From JBGRQB01 sp041725875 (GTDB lineage: Bacteria; Bacteroidota; Ignavibacteria; Ignavibacteriales; Melioribacteraceae): a stretch of 17,658 nt of DNA. The stretch lies in NCBI GenBank assembly GCA_041725875.1, contig JBGRQB010000082.1, forward strand, positions 1 through 17,658, read 5' to 3'. Position numbers and translations under genes: made by a program. The notes beneath the pieces were generated by a model. It did not search any database, was not told the origin of the DNA, and saw only the letters and a program-made list of their open reading frames with translations. Below, piece by piece: positions 8,320 through 15,871 of the stretch (position 1 is its first letter; the number at the start of each line of letters is the position of its first letter).

Positions 8320-8323
8320 AATA

Positions 8324-9307
8324 TTATCTGTTAAATTTTAGTGAGTAAATCAGTTTAACCAAAACATCGCCAACCTGCTGTAAAGCTTCTTTGTCGATAT
8401 TTTCCATCGTATCGTTTTGTGTGTGCCAGTAATTTTTTCTTTCAATATCTGAATCAGCTCCGACAATGTCGCTGTCAATAATATTTATAGCTTTAATACC
8501 ATTTTGGTTAAGCGCAACGTGATCGTCATATATTCCACTGCCCGTTGCTGAAATAAATCTTGAAGCACCAATATCTTGTGCAATTCTCCATACCATATTT
8601 ACTACTTCAGGAGCTTTTGACATTGACTCCGGATCTTGCGGATATTTTGCATCTATATCGCCAATCAAATCAAGTAGAATTGCAAACACCGGCTGATAAG
8701 AAGGATCTTTTGTTGCACCGAAATATTTTGAACCGATACAAAAATTATCAAGATCGGAAGCTTCGCCATAATCTTCACCGTCAAATAAGATTATGTCAAC
8801 ACCATAATCAACAGGATTCTCTTTCAAAATTCTGGCAATCTCCATTAAGACACCGGTTCCGCTTCCGCCGTCGTTGGCACCGAGAATTGGTTTATGTTTG
8901 TTGGCTTCATTTTTATCCTGCTCTGCTCTTGGTCTGGTATCCCAATGCGCGCAAAGAATTATTCTTCTTTTTGCTTCCGGTTTATATTTTGCAATGATGT
9001 TTGTTAAATCAAGTTTTTCATTTTGATAGCCGGTGTAAATAAAATTTTGAAGTTCAAATTTATCGCAGTTTTGCTCAAAGAAATTTTTGAAATATTGCAG
9101 AGCCATTTTTGCTCCCTGCGAGTTCGGATTTCTTGGTCCGAAAGCAACCTGCTCTTCAACATACTTATAAGCATTTTCTCCGGAAAATTTCGGAACAGCT
9201 TTCCCGGAAGTTAAATCATATAACGGTTTTTGTGCCTTTGTTTTTTTTTCGCCGCCGCAGCCTGCTAAAAGCAATGCTGCAACAATTAACAATAAAACTT
9301 TTTTCAT
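8324..9307 (-). CDS. Lipoprotein of the M28/glutaminyl-peptide cyclotransferase family
   Basis: 327 residues from ATG 9307, chosen over an in-frame TTG at 9325 because AGGAA lies 6 nt before the ATG and it gives a clean lipoprotein signal: lysines, hydrophobic core, lipobox L14-A-G-C17. The mature domain has the single-zinc M28 layout of animal-type glutaminyl cyclases: H121 (CAHWDTR), D146 (GANDGGSG), E178-D179 (FDGEDYG; general base and zinc ligand), D213 (LLDLIG) and W294-H295 (YWHTQND), with DDH at 261-263. Such enzymes cyclise N-terminal Gln to pyroglutamate; di-zinc aminopeptidases share the fold. LLDLIG, DDH and WHT followed by ENID favour the cyclase. Lipidation implies attachment to a membrane facing the periplasm. 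It starts 18 nt after tatD. Confidence 0.78.
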   Translation of the reverse strand: MKKVLLLIVAALLLAGCGGEKKTKAQKPLYDLTSGKAVPKFSGENAYKYVEEQVAFGPRNPNSQGAKMALQYFKNFFEQNCDKFELQNFIYTGYQNEKLDLTNIIAKYKPEAKRRIILCAHWDTRPRAEQDKNEANKHKPILGANDGGSGTGVLMEIARILKENPVDYGVDIILFDGEDYGEASDLDNFCIGSKYFGATKDPSYQPVFAILLDLIGDIDAKYPQDPESMSKAPEVVNMVWRIAQDIGASRFISATGSGIYDDHVALNQNGIKAINIIDSDIVGADSDIERKNYWHTQNDTMENIDKEALQQVGDVLVKLIYSLKFNR

Positions 9308-9325
9308 TTTATATTCCTGTTTCAA

Positions 9326-10105
9326 TTATTCCATTTCATTTCCAATGCCGAAAAGATTAAGCGCATTAAATGTTGTAAGCTGCTCAACTTCTTCAACACT
9401 TACATTATGAATTTCAGCTACTTTTTCAGCAATATAGGGAATGTAAGAAGGTTCATTTCTTTTTCCTCTGAAAGGAACCGGAGTCATAAAAGGGCAATCG
9501 GTTTCGAGCATTAAATTTTCTACCGGAATGGTTTTCAAAATTTCTCTTAACTCTTCCAGTTTTTTAAAAGTGATATTTCCCGTAAAAGAAATCAGAAAAC
9601 CCATTTCAATTAATTCTTCGGCATCTTCAATTGTGCCGGCGTAACAATGTAATTGTCCTTTAAGATTTTTTGATTTGTATTCCCGTAATATATTCATTGT
9701 ATCTTCGTTGGCTTCTCTGTTGTGAATAACAACCGGAAGATCAAGCTCTGCTGCCAGATCAAGTTGTGCTTTAAATGCTTTTATCTGCTGATTTTTTGGC
9801 GAGAAATCATAATAGTAATCCAATCCTATTTCACCAATTGCAACAACCTTTTTATGATCTGCAAGTTTTCTTAATTCGGAAATTTCCTTTCCTGTAAATC
9901 CTTTTGTATCGTGAGGATGTATCCCGACTGTTGCGTAAACACTTTGATATTTTTCTGCAATTTCAATTGACTGCTTGGAGGTTTTTACGTCGGTTCCGGG
10001 ACAAACCATATATTTTACATTTGCTTCTATTGCTCTTTCTACTATCTGATCCAGTTCACCATTAAAATTTTTATAGAACAGATGTGCGTGTGTATCTATG
10101 AACAT
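9326..10105 (-). CDS. tatD: TatD family metal-dependent deoxyribonuclease
   Basis: 259 residues, standard length. TIM-barrel amidohydrolase with metal ligands in family context: H6-x-H8 (DTHAHL), E92 (GEIGLDYYYD), H128 (PVVIHNREA), H153 (LHCYAG) and D203 (METD-type LETDCPFMTPVPFRGKRN). TatD enzymes are cytoplasmic Mg-dependent DNases linked to DNA repair and degradation; older names tie them to Tat export without good reason. Ribosome site AAAGGA lies 6 nt before the ATG. It follows the SDR gene by 12 nt. Confidence 0.93.
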   Translation of the reverse strand: MFIDTHAHLFYKNFNGELDQIVERAIEANVKYMVCPGTDVKTSKQSIEIAEKYQSVYATVGIHPHDTKGFTGKEISELRKLADHKKVVAIGEIGLDYYYDFSPKNQQIKAFKAQLDLAAELDLPVVIHNREANEDTMNILREYKSKNLKGQLHCYAGTIEDAEELIEMGFLISFTGNITFKKLEELREILKTIPVENLMLETDCPFMTPVPFRGKRNEPSYIPYIAEKVAEIHNVSVEEVEQLTTFNALNLFGIGNEME

Positions 10106-10117
10106 ATTTTTCCTTTG

Positions 10118-10831
10118 TTAACTAACATTTTTTCCGCACTCGATCATAATTTCTTTTACAACTGCGGAAGGTGATAAATCGAGTAAATAATTTATTGTTT
10201 TCATAATATCATCTTTTTGAATCATATCTTCAGCCTGCAAAGGGCATCCGGCTTCGCGAGCCATTGAAGTATCAACCCAGGATGGACAAAGTGTTGTTAC
10301 TTTAATTCCAAGAACTGTTAAATCGCGATAAAGTGATTCGCTTAATCCGTAGAGTCCGAACTTAGATGAAGAATAAGTCCCGGTTCCTCTAAACCCTATT
10401 TTTCCTGCTCTTGAAGAAACATTAAAAATGTAACCACTTTTTTGTGATTTCATTTTTTCCACAACTTCCTGCAGAATTATATAAGGTGCAACAAGATTTA
10501 CCTCTAATACTTTTTTATATTCTTCGGGATGAATTTCAAGTGATCCCTCTTTGTATACGCCTGCATTGTTAACTAAAACATCTATACTTTGATATTTCCC
10601 GACTATCTCATTCACTCTGTTTTTAAGCTTTTCAGAATCAGTCAGATCAACTTCGTAAATATCTGCTTCAAGATCTTTTGAAGAAACAATATCGGAAATT
10701 TCATTATCAAGATTATCTAAGTTTTTTCTGTCTCTTACCAGCAGAATAGTTTTATAACCCTTTTCGGCAAAACCAAGTGCAACTGCTCTGCCAATTCCCC
10801 TGTTTGCGCCTGTTAATAAAACTGTTTTCAT
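10118..10831 (-). CDS. Short-chain dehydrogenase/reductase (classical SDR)
   Basis: 237 residues. Classical SDR features: cofactor motif T7-G-A-N-R-G-I-G14, NNAG at 88-91, catalytic S140, Y153 and K157 (YSSSK). R11 after the glycine motif and basic residues near 33 (LVRDRKN) suggest NADPH preference, as in sepiapterin-reductase-like SDRs. The segment CPSWVDTSMA near 197-206 is the usual post-catalytic loop. Substrate is unknown. It is probably the first gene of the run SDR-tatD-QC-prmA-dgt, all within 32 nt of each other, with AAAGG 6 nt before its ATG. Confidence 0.9.
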   Translation of the reverse strand: MKTVLLTGANRGIGRAVALGFAEKGYKTILLVRDRKNLDNLDNEISDIVSSKDLEADIYEVDLTDSEKLKNRVNEIVGKYQSIDVLVNNAGVYKEGSLEIHPEEYKKVLEVNLVAPYIILQEVVEKMKSQKSGYIFNVSSRAGKIGFRGTGTYSSSKFGLYGLSESLYRDLTVLGIKVTTLCPSWVDTSMAREAGCPLQAEDMIQKDDIMKTINYLLDLSPSAVVKEIMIECGKNVS

Positions 10832-10893
10832 AATCTACCTTTCTTTTTAATAGACAAAAATCAATCTAATATAAATATTGTTTAAAATAAAAC

Positions 10894-10935
10894 GAGACCT
10901 AACACATTCGTTTTGAGTTGAATATATTAAGTCTC
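10894..10935 (-). terminator. Candidate terminator after purM
   Basis: On the minus strand GAGACTTAA and TTAGGTCTC can pair over 9 bp with one U-G wobble around a 24-nt loop. GTTTTATTTT follows immediately. It lies 18 nt past the purM stop and upstream of the SDR gene, so it would separate purM from the downstream operon. The long loop makes it weaker than the one at 6091. Confidence 0.5.
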
Positions 10936-10953
10936 ACAAAATCTATAAAAAGA

Positions 10954-11949
10954 TTATTTAATTTCGCCAATAACCGTAGCTTTTTCGCCCATTTCTTCGG
11001 CTGTGTTCATAACTGCGTCAACATCGTTTTTACTTACAATGGCAACCAGACCTACACCAATATTAAATACATCTCTCATTTCTTCATCTTTTATTTCGCC
11101 TGTTTCCTGAATAAGTTTGAAAATAGGCAGCATTTCCCAGGCTTTCCAGTTAACATCAATAACAAGATCTTTTGGAACCACTCTTTTTGTGTTTCCTATT
11201 AATCCGCCGCCTGTGATGTGTGAAAATGCGTGGATCTCAAATTTTTCTTTTAATGTTTCAATTACAGATAAATATGATTTGTGAACTCTTAACAATTCAT
11301 CGCCGATGTTCATTTCAAGTCCGGCCGGCTGATCATTAATATCAAATTTCGGGAACAGAACTTTTCTGGCAAGTGAATATCCGTTTGTGTGTAATCCGTT
11401 TGATTCAAAGCCGATTAAAACATCACCTTTTTGTACAAGACGACCATCAATTACTTTATCTTTATCAACAACACCAACAATAGTACCTGAAAGATCGTAA
11501 TCTTCATCAGCATACATTCCCGGCATTTCTGCTGTTTCACCACCGATTAATGACATATCATTTTCGCGACATGCTTTTGCAAATCCGCTTACAATAGCAG
11601 CAGCTTTTTCAGGAACCAGCTTGCCAAATGCCATATAATCCATAAAATAAAGTGGTTTTGCTCCGCCAACAGCTATATCATCTATGCAATGGTTTACCAG
11701 ACACTGACCAACAGTATCGTGTTTATCGGCCATAATAGCCACTTTTAATTTAGTTCCAACACCATCAACACTTGATACAAGAACCGGTTTTTCATACTTT
11801 GCAAAGTCAAGTTCGTAAAACGCGCCGAAATGACCAATTCCGGTTAAAACATTTTTATTAAACGTAGATTTTGCCAGATCTTTGATCAAATCAACAGTAT
11901 TTTCACCTGCTTTTAAATCAACACCGGCCGCTTTGTAATCTGTAGCCAC
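10954..11949 (-). CDS. purM: Phosphoribosylformylglycinamidine cyclo-ligase (AIR synthetase)
   Basis: 331 residues, close to the usual 340-350. Converts FGAM to aminoimidazole ribotide with ATP in purine synthesis. PurM hallmarks are in order: DYKAAGVDLKAGE at the N-terminus, GIGHFGAFYEL, SSVDGVGTKLKVA (ATP/Mg loop), NHCIDDIAVGGAKPLYFMDY, LIGGETAEMPGMY and the C-terminal HITGGGLIGN plus FNIGVGLVAIV. Translation starts at GTG 11949, with GAGG 5 nt upstream; no in-frame ATG fits better. The gene stands alone on its strand between a divergent tetR and the SDR operon, so it is not in a pur cluster here. Confidence 0.95.
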   Translation of the reverse strand: MATDYKAAGVDLKAGENTVDLIKDLAKSTFNKNVLTGIGHFGAFYELDFAKYEKPVLVSSVDGVGTKLKVAIMADKHDTVGQCLVNHCIDDIAVGGAKPLYFMDYMAFGKLVPEKAAAIVSGFAKACRENDMSLIGGETAEMPGMYADEDYDLSGTIVGVVDKDKVIDGRLVQKGDVLIGFESNGLHTNGYSLARKVLFPKFDINDQPAGLEMNIGDELLRVHKSYLSVIETLKEKFEIHAFSHITGGGLIGNTKRVVPKDLVIDVNWKAWEMLPIFKLIQETGEIKDEEMRDVFNIGVGLVAIVSKNDVDAVMNTAEEMGEKATVIGEIK

Positions 11950-11981
11950 CTTAACCTCATATTCTTTAAAATTTAACTACA

Positions 11982-11989
11982 CAAAAATA
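11982..11989 (-). promoter_or_regulatory. Candidate purM -7 element
   Basis: TATTTTTG on the minus strand matches the Bacteroidota -7 consensus TAnnTTTG and lies 33 nt upstream of the GTG start. The expected -33 TTTG is not well preserved (TTCA at the 19-nt spacing), so the call rests on one element. Confidence 0.4.
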
Positions 11990-12002
11990 AGCTCAAAAAC
12001 CT

Positions 12003-12018
12003 TTAAAGTGAACTTTAA
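12003..12018. promoter_or_regulatory. Perfect dyad over the purM -33 region
   Basis: TTAAAGT-GA-ACTTTAA, perfect 7-bp arms with a 2-nt spacer. It lies where the -33 element of the candidate purM promoter would be, so it could be an operator for purM or for the neighbouring TetR-family regulator. The binding protein is not known. Confidence 0.4.
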
Positions 12019-12035
12019 TTTCATTTAAATTGAAA
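12019..12035. promoter_or_regulatory. Second inverted repeat in the purM/tetR intergenic region
   Basis: TTTCA-TTTAAAT-TGAAA directly abuts the 12003-12018 dyad. Its right part (12026-12037, TTAAATTGAAACAA overlapping its end) resembles TTAATTGAGACAAA at 12126-12139 just past the tetR -7 element, giving a loosely repeated motif on both sides of the divergent region. Confidence 0.3.
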
Positions 12036-12090
12036 CAACACCCAATTAAATCTTCAATAAAAGCCAAATTTAACTTTGTTTTTGCAATAA

Positions 12091-12121
12091 TTTGTTTTCT
12101 CTGTAAAAAGAGATATATTTG
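12091..12121 (+). promoter_or_regulatory. Bacteroidota-type promoter of the tetR-MATE operon
   Basis: TTTG at 12091-12094, a 19-nt spacer, and TATATTTG at 12114-12121 match the -33/-7 architecture (TTTG, about 19 nt, TAnnTTTG) described for the primary sigma factor of Bacteroidota. Transcription would start around 12128, giving a leader of about 30 nt before the ATG at 12159. It is the clearest promoter in the window. Confidence 0.7.
12098..12113. promoter_or_regulatory. Putative TetR autoregulatory operator in promoter spacer
   Basis: Inverted repeat TCTCT-GTAAAA-AGAGA (perfect 5-bp arms, 6-nt spacer) lies wholly within the 19-nt spacer of the tetR promoter and ends at the base before the -7 element. 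A dimer bound here would block the promoter, the usual TetR-family arrangement. Inferred from symmetry and position. Confidence 0.5.
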
Positions 12122-12158
12122 CATCTTAATTGAGACAAAAAAGTATCACACCTGAGTA

Positions 12159-12698
12159 ATGAATAAAACCAGAGAAAAAATCACCCGGATTGCAATTGAG
12201 TTATTTGCAGTCAATCCAGCCGCGTCTATGGATGAAGTGGCAAAAAAAGCAGAAGTCGGAAGAGCTACTCTATTCAGACATTTTAAATGCAGAAATGATT
12301 TGCTAAACGAGCTGACTGTAAATGTGGAAACACTTTTTGAAGAATCAGTTAAACCTGTTATATATAAACAGGAAAAAGCTGAAGTTATTTTCAAAGAAGT
12401 TGTGGAATTAATTATTCCGTTGGGAGCCCGTTTTCAGTTTTTAAGTTATGTACCACTTAAAACCGATAATGAAAAAGCAAATGAGCGGTACAAATCTTAC
12501 TTAAATGCTCTTAAAGATTTAGTAAAAAAAATGATTGATGAAAAATTATTAAGTGATAAAATGCCAGTGGAATGGCTGGCAAACAATCTTGATTCAATGA
12601 TTTTTACTGCCTGGGTCAGTATTCAGGATGGCGATATTGCACCAAAACAAGCTTCACAACTGGTTATAGATTGTTATCTGAAAGGATTTGGTGCATAA
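12159..12698 (+). CDS. TetR/AcrR family transcriptional regulator
   Basis: 179 residues, slightly short for the family. The N-terminal DNA-binding domain is clear: KITRIAIELFAVNPAASMDEVAKKAEVGRATLFRHF split over residues 8-42, with the helix-turn-helix at about 24-43 and the family Y/F-R-H-F position at 39-42. The remaining all-helical part would bind a ligand and dimerise, and is not recognisable in detail. The stop codon overlaps the start of the MATE exporter gene (TAATG), so it most likely controls that exporter and itself through the operator-like dyad in its promoter. The inducer is unknown. Confidence 0.9.
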   Translation: MNKTREKITRIAIELFAVNPAASMDEVAKKAEVGRATLFRHFKCRNDLLNELTVNVETLFEESVKPVIYKQEKAEVIFKEVVELIIPLGARFQFLSYVPLKTDNEKANERYKSYLNALKDLVKKMIDEKLLSDKMPVEWLANNLDSMIFTAWVSIQDGDIAPKQASQLVIDCYLKGFGA

Positions 12699-14059
12699 TG
12701 AATTTCAGCGCGTTAAAAAATTACAACTTTGATATGCTTACAGGTAAAACTTTTCCTGTATTTTTGTATTATACAATTCCCTGGGTAATGGGATTATTAA
12801 TTTCATCTTCTGCCAGTCTGATTGACGGTGCGTTTTTAGGTAAATATGTCGGTTCTTCAGCATTAGCAGCTGTAAATCTTGTTATACCTGTTACAACTTT
12901 GGTTTTCAGTATAGCAATAATGATGGCTGTCGGAGGATCTGTAAGAGCAGGAAAATATCTTGGTGAAGAAAAACCTCACAAGGCAAATGCAGTTTTCACA
13001 AAAACGGTTGTATCTGTAGTTGTAATTCTCTCTTTTTTAGTAGCAGCTCTTTTCATCTTCAGAGCACCCATAATCGATTTTTTAGGTGCTGACAAAACTC
13101 TGCTTCCGCTAACAAAAGAATATTTTACTTGGATTGTTCTCTTTTTGCCTTTTTTGCCGGTAAGTATTGCATTATCATACTTTATAAGAGTAGATGGAAA
13201 ACCAGTCTTTGCTTCAGTCGGGTTTGCTTTAGGAGCTCTTATAAATGTTATTCTGGATTATCTTCTTATTGTAGAGTTTGAATATGGCGTTAAAGGTGCT
13301 GCAATAGCAACAGGAACTTCTCATATATTTATTCTTGTTTTCCTTGCCAGTCATTTCTTTTTGAAGAAAAATAAAATCCGACTCACAAAGCAAGTCGGAG
13401 AATGGAAAGAAATTTTACAGGCATCCTTTAACGGATTTTCCGAATTTACTAATGAATCTTCAATTGCCCTTGTAACTCTGCTGTTTAACAATGTTGTTAT
13501 CTCGCAACTTGGAGCAGAAGGTGTGGCTGCCTTTTCAGTGATAAATTATATTTTGTTTGTCGGACTTATGATTTCTTACGGCATAAGTGATTCACTTCAT
13601 CCGATAATAAGTGTTAATCTGGGTGCTGAAAAATTTGAAAGAATAAGTTCATTTTTAAAAACAGCTGTTTTATCAACATTTTGTCTGGGACTCATTTCAA
13701 TTATCCTGCTTCACCTCTCCCCCGAAATGATTTTGAACATATTTATTCACGAAAGTGATGCAAAAACATTTGAGATAGCAATGGATTTTGTTTCATTCTT
13801 CTGGCCGGCATTCTTGTTTAATGGTATTAATATAACTTTTTCAGGATATTTTACCGCAATGCACAAACCGGTTCAGTCAATAATAGCCTCTTTGTCAAGA
13901 AGTCTGATATTTCCTGTTATCCTGATTATTATATTACCCCCAATATTTAGCAATCCGGGAATATACAGTGCCATCCCGGCTGCCGAGTTTATTTCATTTA
14001 TCATCACTCTTTGGCTCTTTGTAAAATTTAATAAAATAGAAAAAAACGTTTCTGCGTAA
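12698..14059 (+). CDS. MATE family multidrug/toxin exporter
   Basis: 453 residues from ATG 12698, which overlaps the tetR stop codon in TAATG; an in-frame start at 12671 inside tetR is unlikely. About twelve hydrophobic segments in two repeats form the MATE fold; the first carries PWVMGLLISSSASLIDGAFL and LAAVNLVIPVTTL, the second FNGFSEFTNESSIALVTLLF and the matching VAAFSVINYILFVG. The N-E-S-S of the second repeat's first helix sits where MATE proteins often have acidic coupling residues. Such proteins export cationic compounds in exchange for Na+ or H+. Substrate and coupling ion cannot be told. Regulation by the upstream TetR protein is strongly suggested by the overlap. Confidence 0.9.
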   Translation: MNFSALKNYNFDMLTGKTFPVFLYYTIPWVMGLLISSSASLIDGAFLGKYVGSSALAAVNLVIPVTTLVFSIAIMMAVGGSVRAGKYLGEEKPHKANAVFTKTVVSVVVILSFLVAALFIFRAPIIDFLGADKTLLPLTKEYFTWIVLFLPFLPVSIALSYFIRVDGKPVFASVGFALGALINVILDYLLIVEFEYGVKGAAIATGTSHIFILVFLASHFFLKKNKIRLTKQVGEWKEILQASFNGFSEFTNESSIALVTLLFNNVVISQLGAEGVAAFSVINYILFVGLMISYGISDSLHPIISVNLGAEKFERISSFLKTAVLSTFCLGLISIILLHLSPEMILNIFIHESDAKTFEIAMDFVSFFWPAFLFNGINITFSGYFTAMHKPVQSIIASLSRSLIFPVILIIILPPIFSNPGIYSAIPAAEFISFIITLWLFVKFNKIEKNVSA

Positions 14060-14141
14060 ACCAGTGTAAATATTTTACCGGGAAATTTTTTCATTTTTTT
14101 AATATTTTATTAGGTTAAGAAAAAAAGAGTTTTGTTAAATA

Positions 14142-15170
14142 GTGCTAAATTTAAGCGAAAGAGAAAAATCTATATTACGTGATATCATTTATCAGTTTAT
14201 TTTAACTGCTAATCCGGTAGGATCTCGTAATATTGCAAAAAAAAGTGACTTGCAACTTTCCGCTGCAACAATACGAAATATTATGGCCGATCTTGAAGAA
14301 GCCGGTTATCTGCAGCACCCTCACACATCTGCAGGCAGAGTTCCTACAGATTTGGGTTACAGAGTTTACGTTGATTCGCTTATGGGGCCTTCCAGACTCA
14401 ATGATGATCAGAAAAAAATTATTACTAAAGAATTTGATCATATTGCCGATGAAACAGATGATATTCTGCAGCTGACGGCAACAGTGCTCAGTAAAATTAC
14501 AAATCAGCTGGCCTGCATTACTTATCCAAAAATAAATAATGCAATTCTGGAAAAAATTCAGATAGTAAAATTGTCATCATCAAAAATTATGGTAATTGTT
14601 GAAATAAAATCTGGATTGGTAAAAACAATTACACTTGAACTTAACAGTGAAATTCAGGAGACTAAGCTTTATCTTATACAGCAATTTCTGAATGAGCGAC
14701 TCGGCGGTTTAAATTTTGATGAAATCAAAAAAACCTTTGCTGACAGAATAAAAGATTATAATCCTGATTACAATCCGATTATCAGAGTATTTTTTGATTC
14801 AGTTGATAAAATATTTACTGAAGATTCGCATAAAAAGGCAATTATTACCGGTGCTACAAACATTGTGAAGCAGCCTGAATTTGAAGATCAGCAACAATTT
14901 AGAAGCGTAGTTGAACTTATCGAGAATCAGGACATCATAATACATATAATGGACGATGATCTGAAGAGTCCGGAACAAACCGTAATTTCTATTGGTAATG
15001 AAAATGATAATCAGAAATTCACTGATTACAGTATGATAAAAAAGACTTATAACATTGGCAATGTTCACGGAACTGTCGGGATAATTGGACCGAAAAGAAT
15101 GGAATATTCCCAGACAATTGCAGCTGTTGTTTATATAGCTGAACTCCTTAAAAAAGAATTAAAAATGTAG
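14142..15170 (+). CDS. hrcA: Heat-inducible transcription repressor HrcA
   Basis: 342 residues, normal length. The winged helix at residues 1-80 is highly typical: LSEREKSILRDIIYQFI, NPVGSRNIA, LSAATIRNIMADLEEAGYLQ and HTSAGRVPTDLGYRVYVD. The rest is the GAF-like and dimerisation part, ending in a GTVGIIGPKRMEYSQTIAAV signature. HrcA represses chaperone genes through CIRCE operators and needs the GroE chaperonin for activity. Start is GTG 14142; an in-frame stop lies just upstream (14136-14138), and no ATG fits the conserved N-terminus. It heads the stress operon, 26 nt before grpE. Only a CIRCE-like half (GTGCTAA) is present, overlapping its own start codon. Confidence 0.95.
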   Translation: MLNLSEREKSILRDIIYQFILTANPVGSRNIAKKSDLQLSAATIRNIMADLEEAGYLQHPHTSAGRVPTDLGYRVYVDSLMGPSRLNDDQKKIITKEFDHIADETDDILQLTATVLSKITNQLACITYPKINNAILEKIQIVKLSSSKIMVIVEIKSGLVKTITLELNSEIQETKLYLIQQFLNERLGGLNFDEIKKTFADRIKDYNPDYNPIIRVFFDSVDKIFTEDSHKKAIITGATNIVKQPEFEDQQQFRSVVELIENQDIIIHIMDDDLKSPEQTVISIGNENDNQKFTDYSMIKKTYNIGNVHGTVGIIGPKRMEYSQTIAAVVYIAELLKKELKM

Positions 15171-15196
15171 AAATATAAAATAGAGGTTATTTTAAG

Positions 15197-15868
15197 ATGA
15201 CGAAAAAGAAAGACGAAGCTAAAGAACAAAACAAAGCTATGGATGAAAATATTGTTGAAGAAACGATAGAACAGACAGAAGAAGCCAAAGAAGAAAAATC
15301 AGCTGAAGAACCTAAAAAAGAGAGTAAAAAGAAATCTTCAAAAAATGAAACTAAAGAATTAACAAAAAAAATTGAAGAACTTGAACAGGAAAAACTTGAA
15401 CTTAAAGATTCAATGCTCAGAAGAGCCGCTGAGTTTGAAAATTATAAAAGAAGAACTGAAAAGGAACAGTCTTCTTTAGTTAAATATGCTTCAGAAAGAT
15501 TTATTTTGGGCGTATTACCTGTTTTTAACGATCTTGAAAGATCCATTTCTCACATTGATGATGAAAAGAATATTGACGGATTAAAAGAAGGTTTGAAACT
15601 TGTCTTCAATAATTTCAAAAAAGTATTGGATGAGCATGAAGTTAAAAAGATCGAAGCTAAGGGGAGCCAGTTCGATTTTAATCTTCACGAAGCTTTAATG
15701 CAGCAGCCATCTGAAGATGTTCCGCCACACACAGTACTTGAAGAAATTGAAGCAGGATACACATATAAAGAGAAAGTAATTAAACACGCAAAAGTAATTG
15801 TTAGTCAGGAAGTCATTAAACCGGAGCCAAAGGAAGAAAAAGAAGAAACAAAAGAAAAGGAAAACTAA
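15197..15868 (+). CDS. grpE: GrpE nucleotide exchange factor
   Basis: 223 residues, somewhat longer than usual because of a Lys/Glu-rich, probably disordered N-terminus (about 1-52). A long coiled coil follows (about 53-105) with the conserved AEFENYKRRTEKEQ at 78-91. Next comes the four-helix-bundle segment LGVLPVFNDLERSI and the beta domain (about 150-207) with FNLHEALMQQPSEDVPPHTV and the closing HAKVIVSQ. GrpE releases ADP from DnaK and acts as a thermosensor. It lies 26 nt after hrcA and 3 nt before dnaJ, in one operon with both. A partner dnaK is not in the window. Confidence 0.96.
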   Translation: MTKKKDEAKEQNKAMDENIVEETIEQTEEAKEEKSAEEPKKESKKKSSKNETKELTKKIEELEQEKLELKDSMLRRAAEFENYKRRTEKEQSSLVKYASERFILGVLPVFNDLERSISHIDDEKNIDGLKEGLKLVFNNFKKVLDEHEVKKIEAKGSQFDFNLHEALMQQPSEDVPPHTVLEEIEAGYTYKEKVIKHAKVIVSQEVIKPEPKEEKEETKEKEN

Positions 15869-15871
15869 AAA

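Noticed and set aside
8560..8997. 145-residue open frame on the plus strand
   Set aside because: Lies antisense inside the glutaminyl-cyclase-like gene; His/Gln/Leu/Arg-rich composition reflects the opposite strand and there is no ribosome site or domain.
9308..9325. TTG start adding six residues to the lipoprotein
   Set aside because: The extra residues would precede the lysines of the signal peptide, and the AGGAA site is correctly spaced only for ATG 9307.
12671..12697. Upstream in-frame start for the MATE gene
   Set aside because: It would overlap tetR by 28 bases with a TTG start; the TAATG overlap at 12696-12700 is a common coupled arrangement and yields a normal N-terminus.
14066..14100. 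Terminator between the MATE gene and hrcA
   Set aside because: GTAAA-TAT-TTTAC followed by T-rich sequence looks superficially like one, but the stem is only 5 AT-rich pairs with a 3-nt loop and the T-run begins 7 nt later.
14122..14148. CIRCE operator overlapping the hrcA start
   Set aside because: Only seven or eight bases of the right arm match; the left arm at the required 9-nt spacing does not resemble TTAGCACTC.
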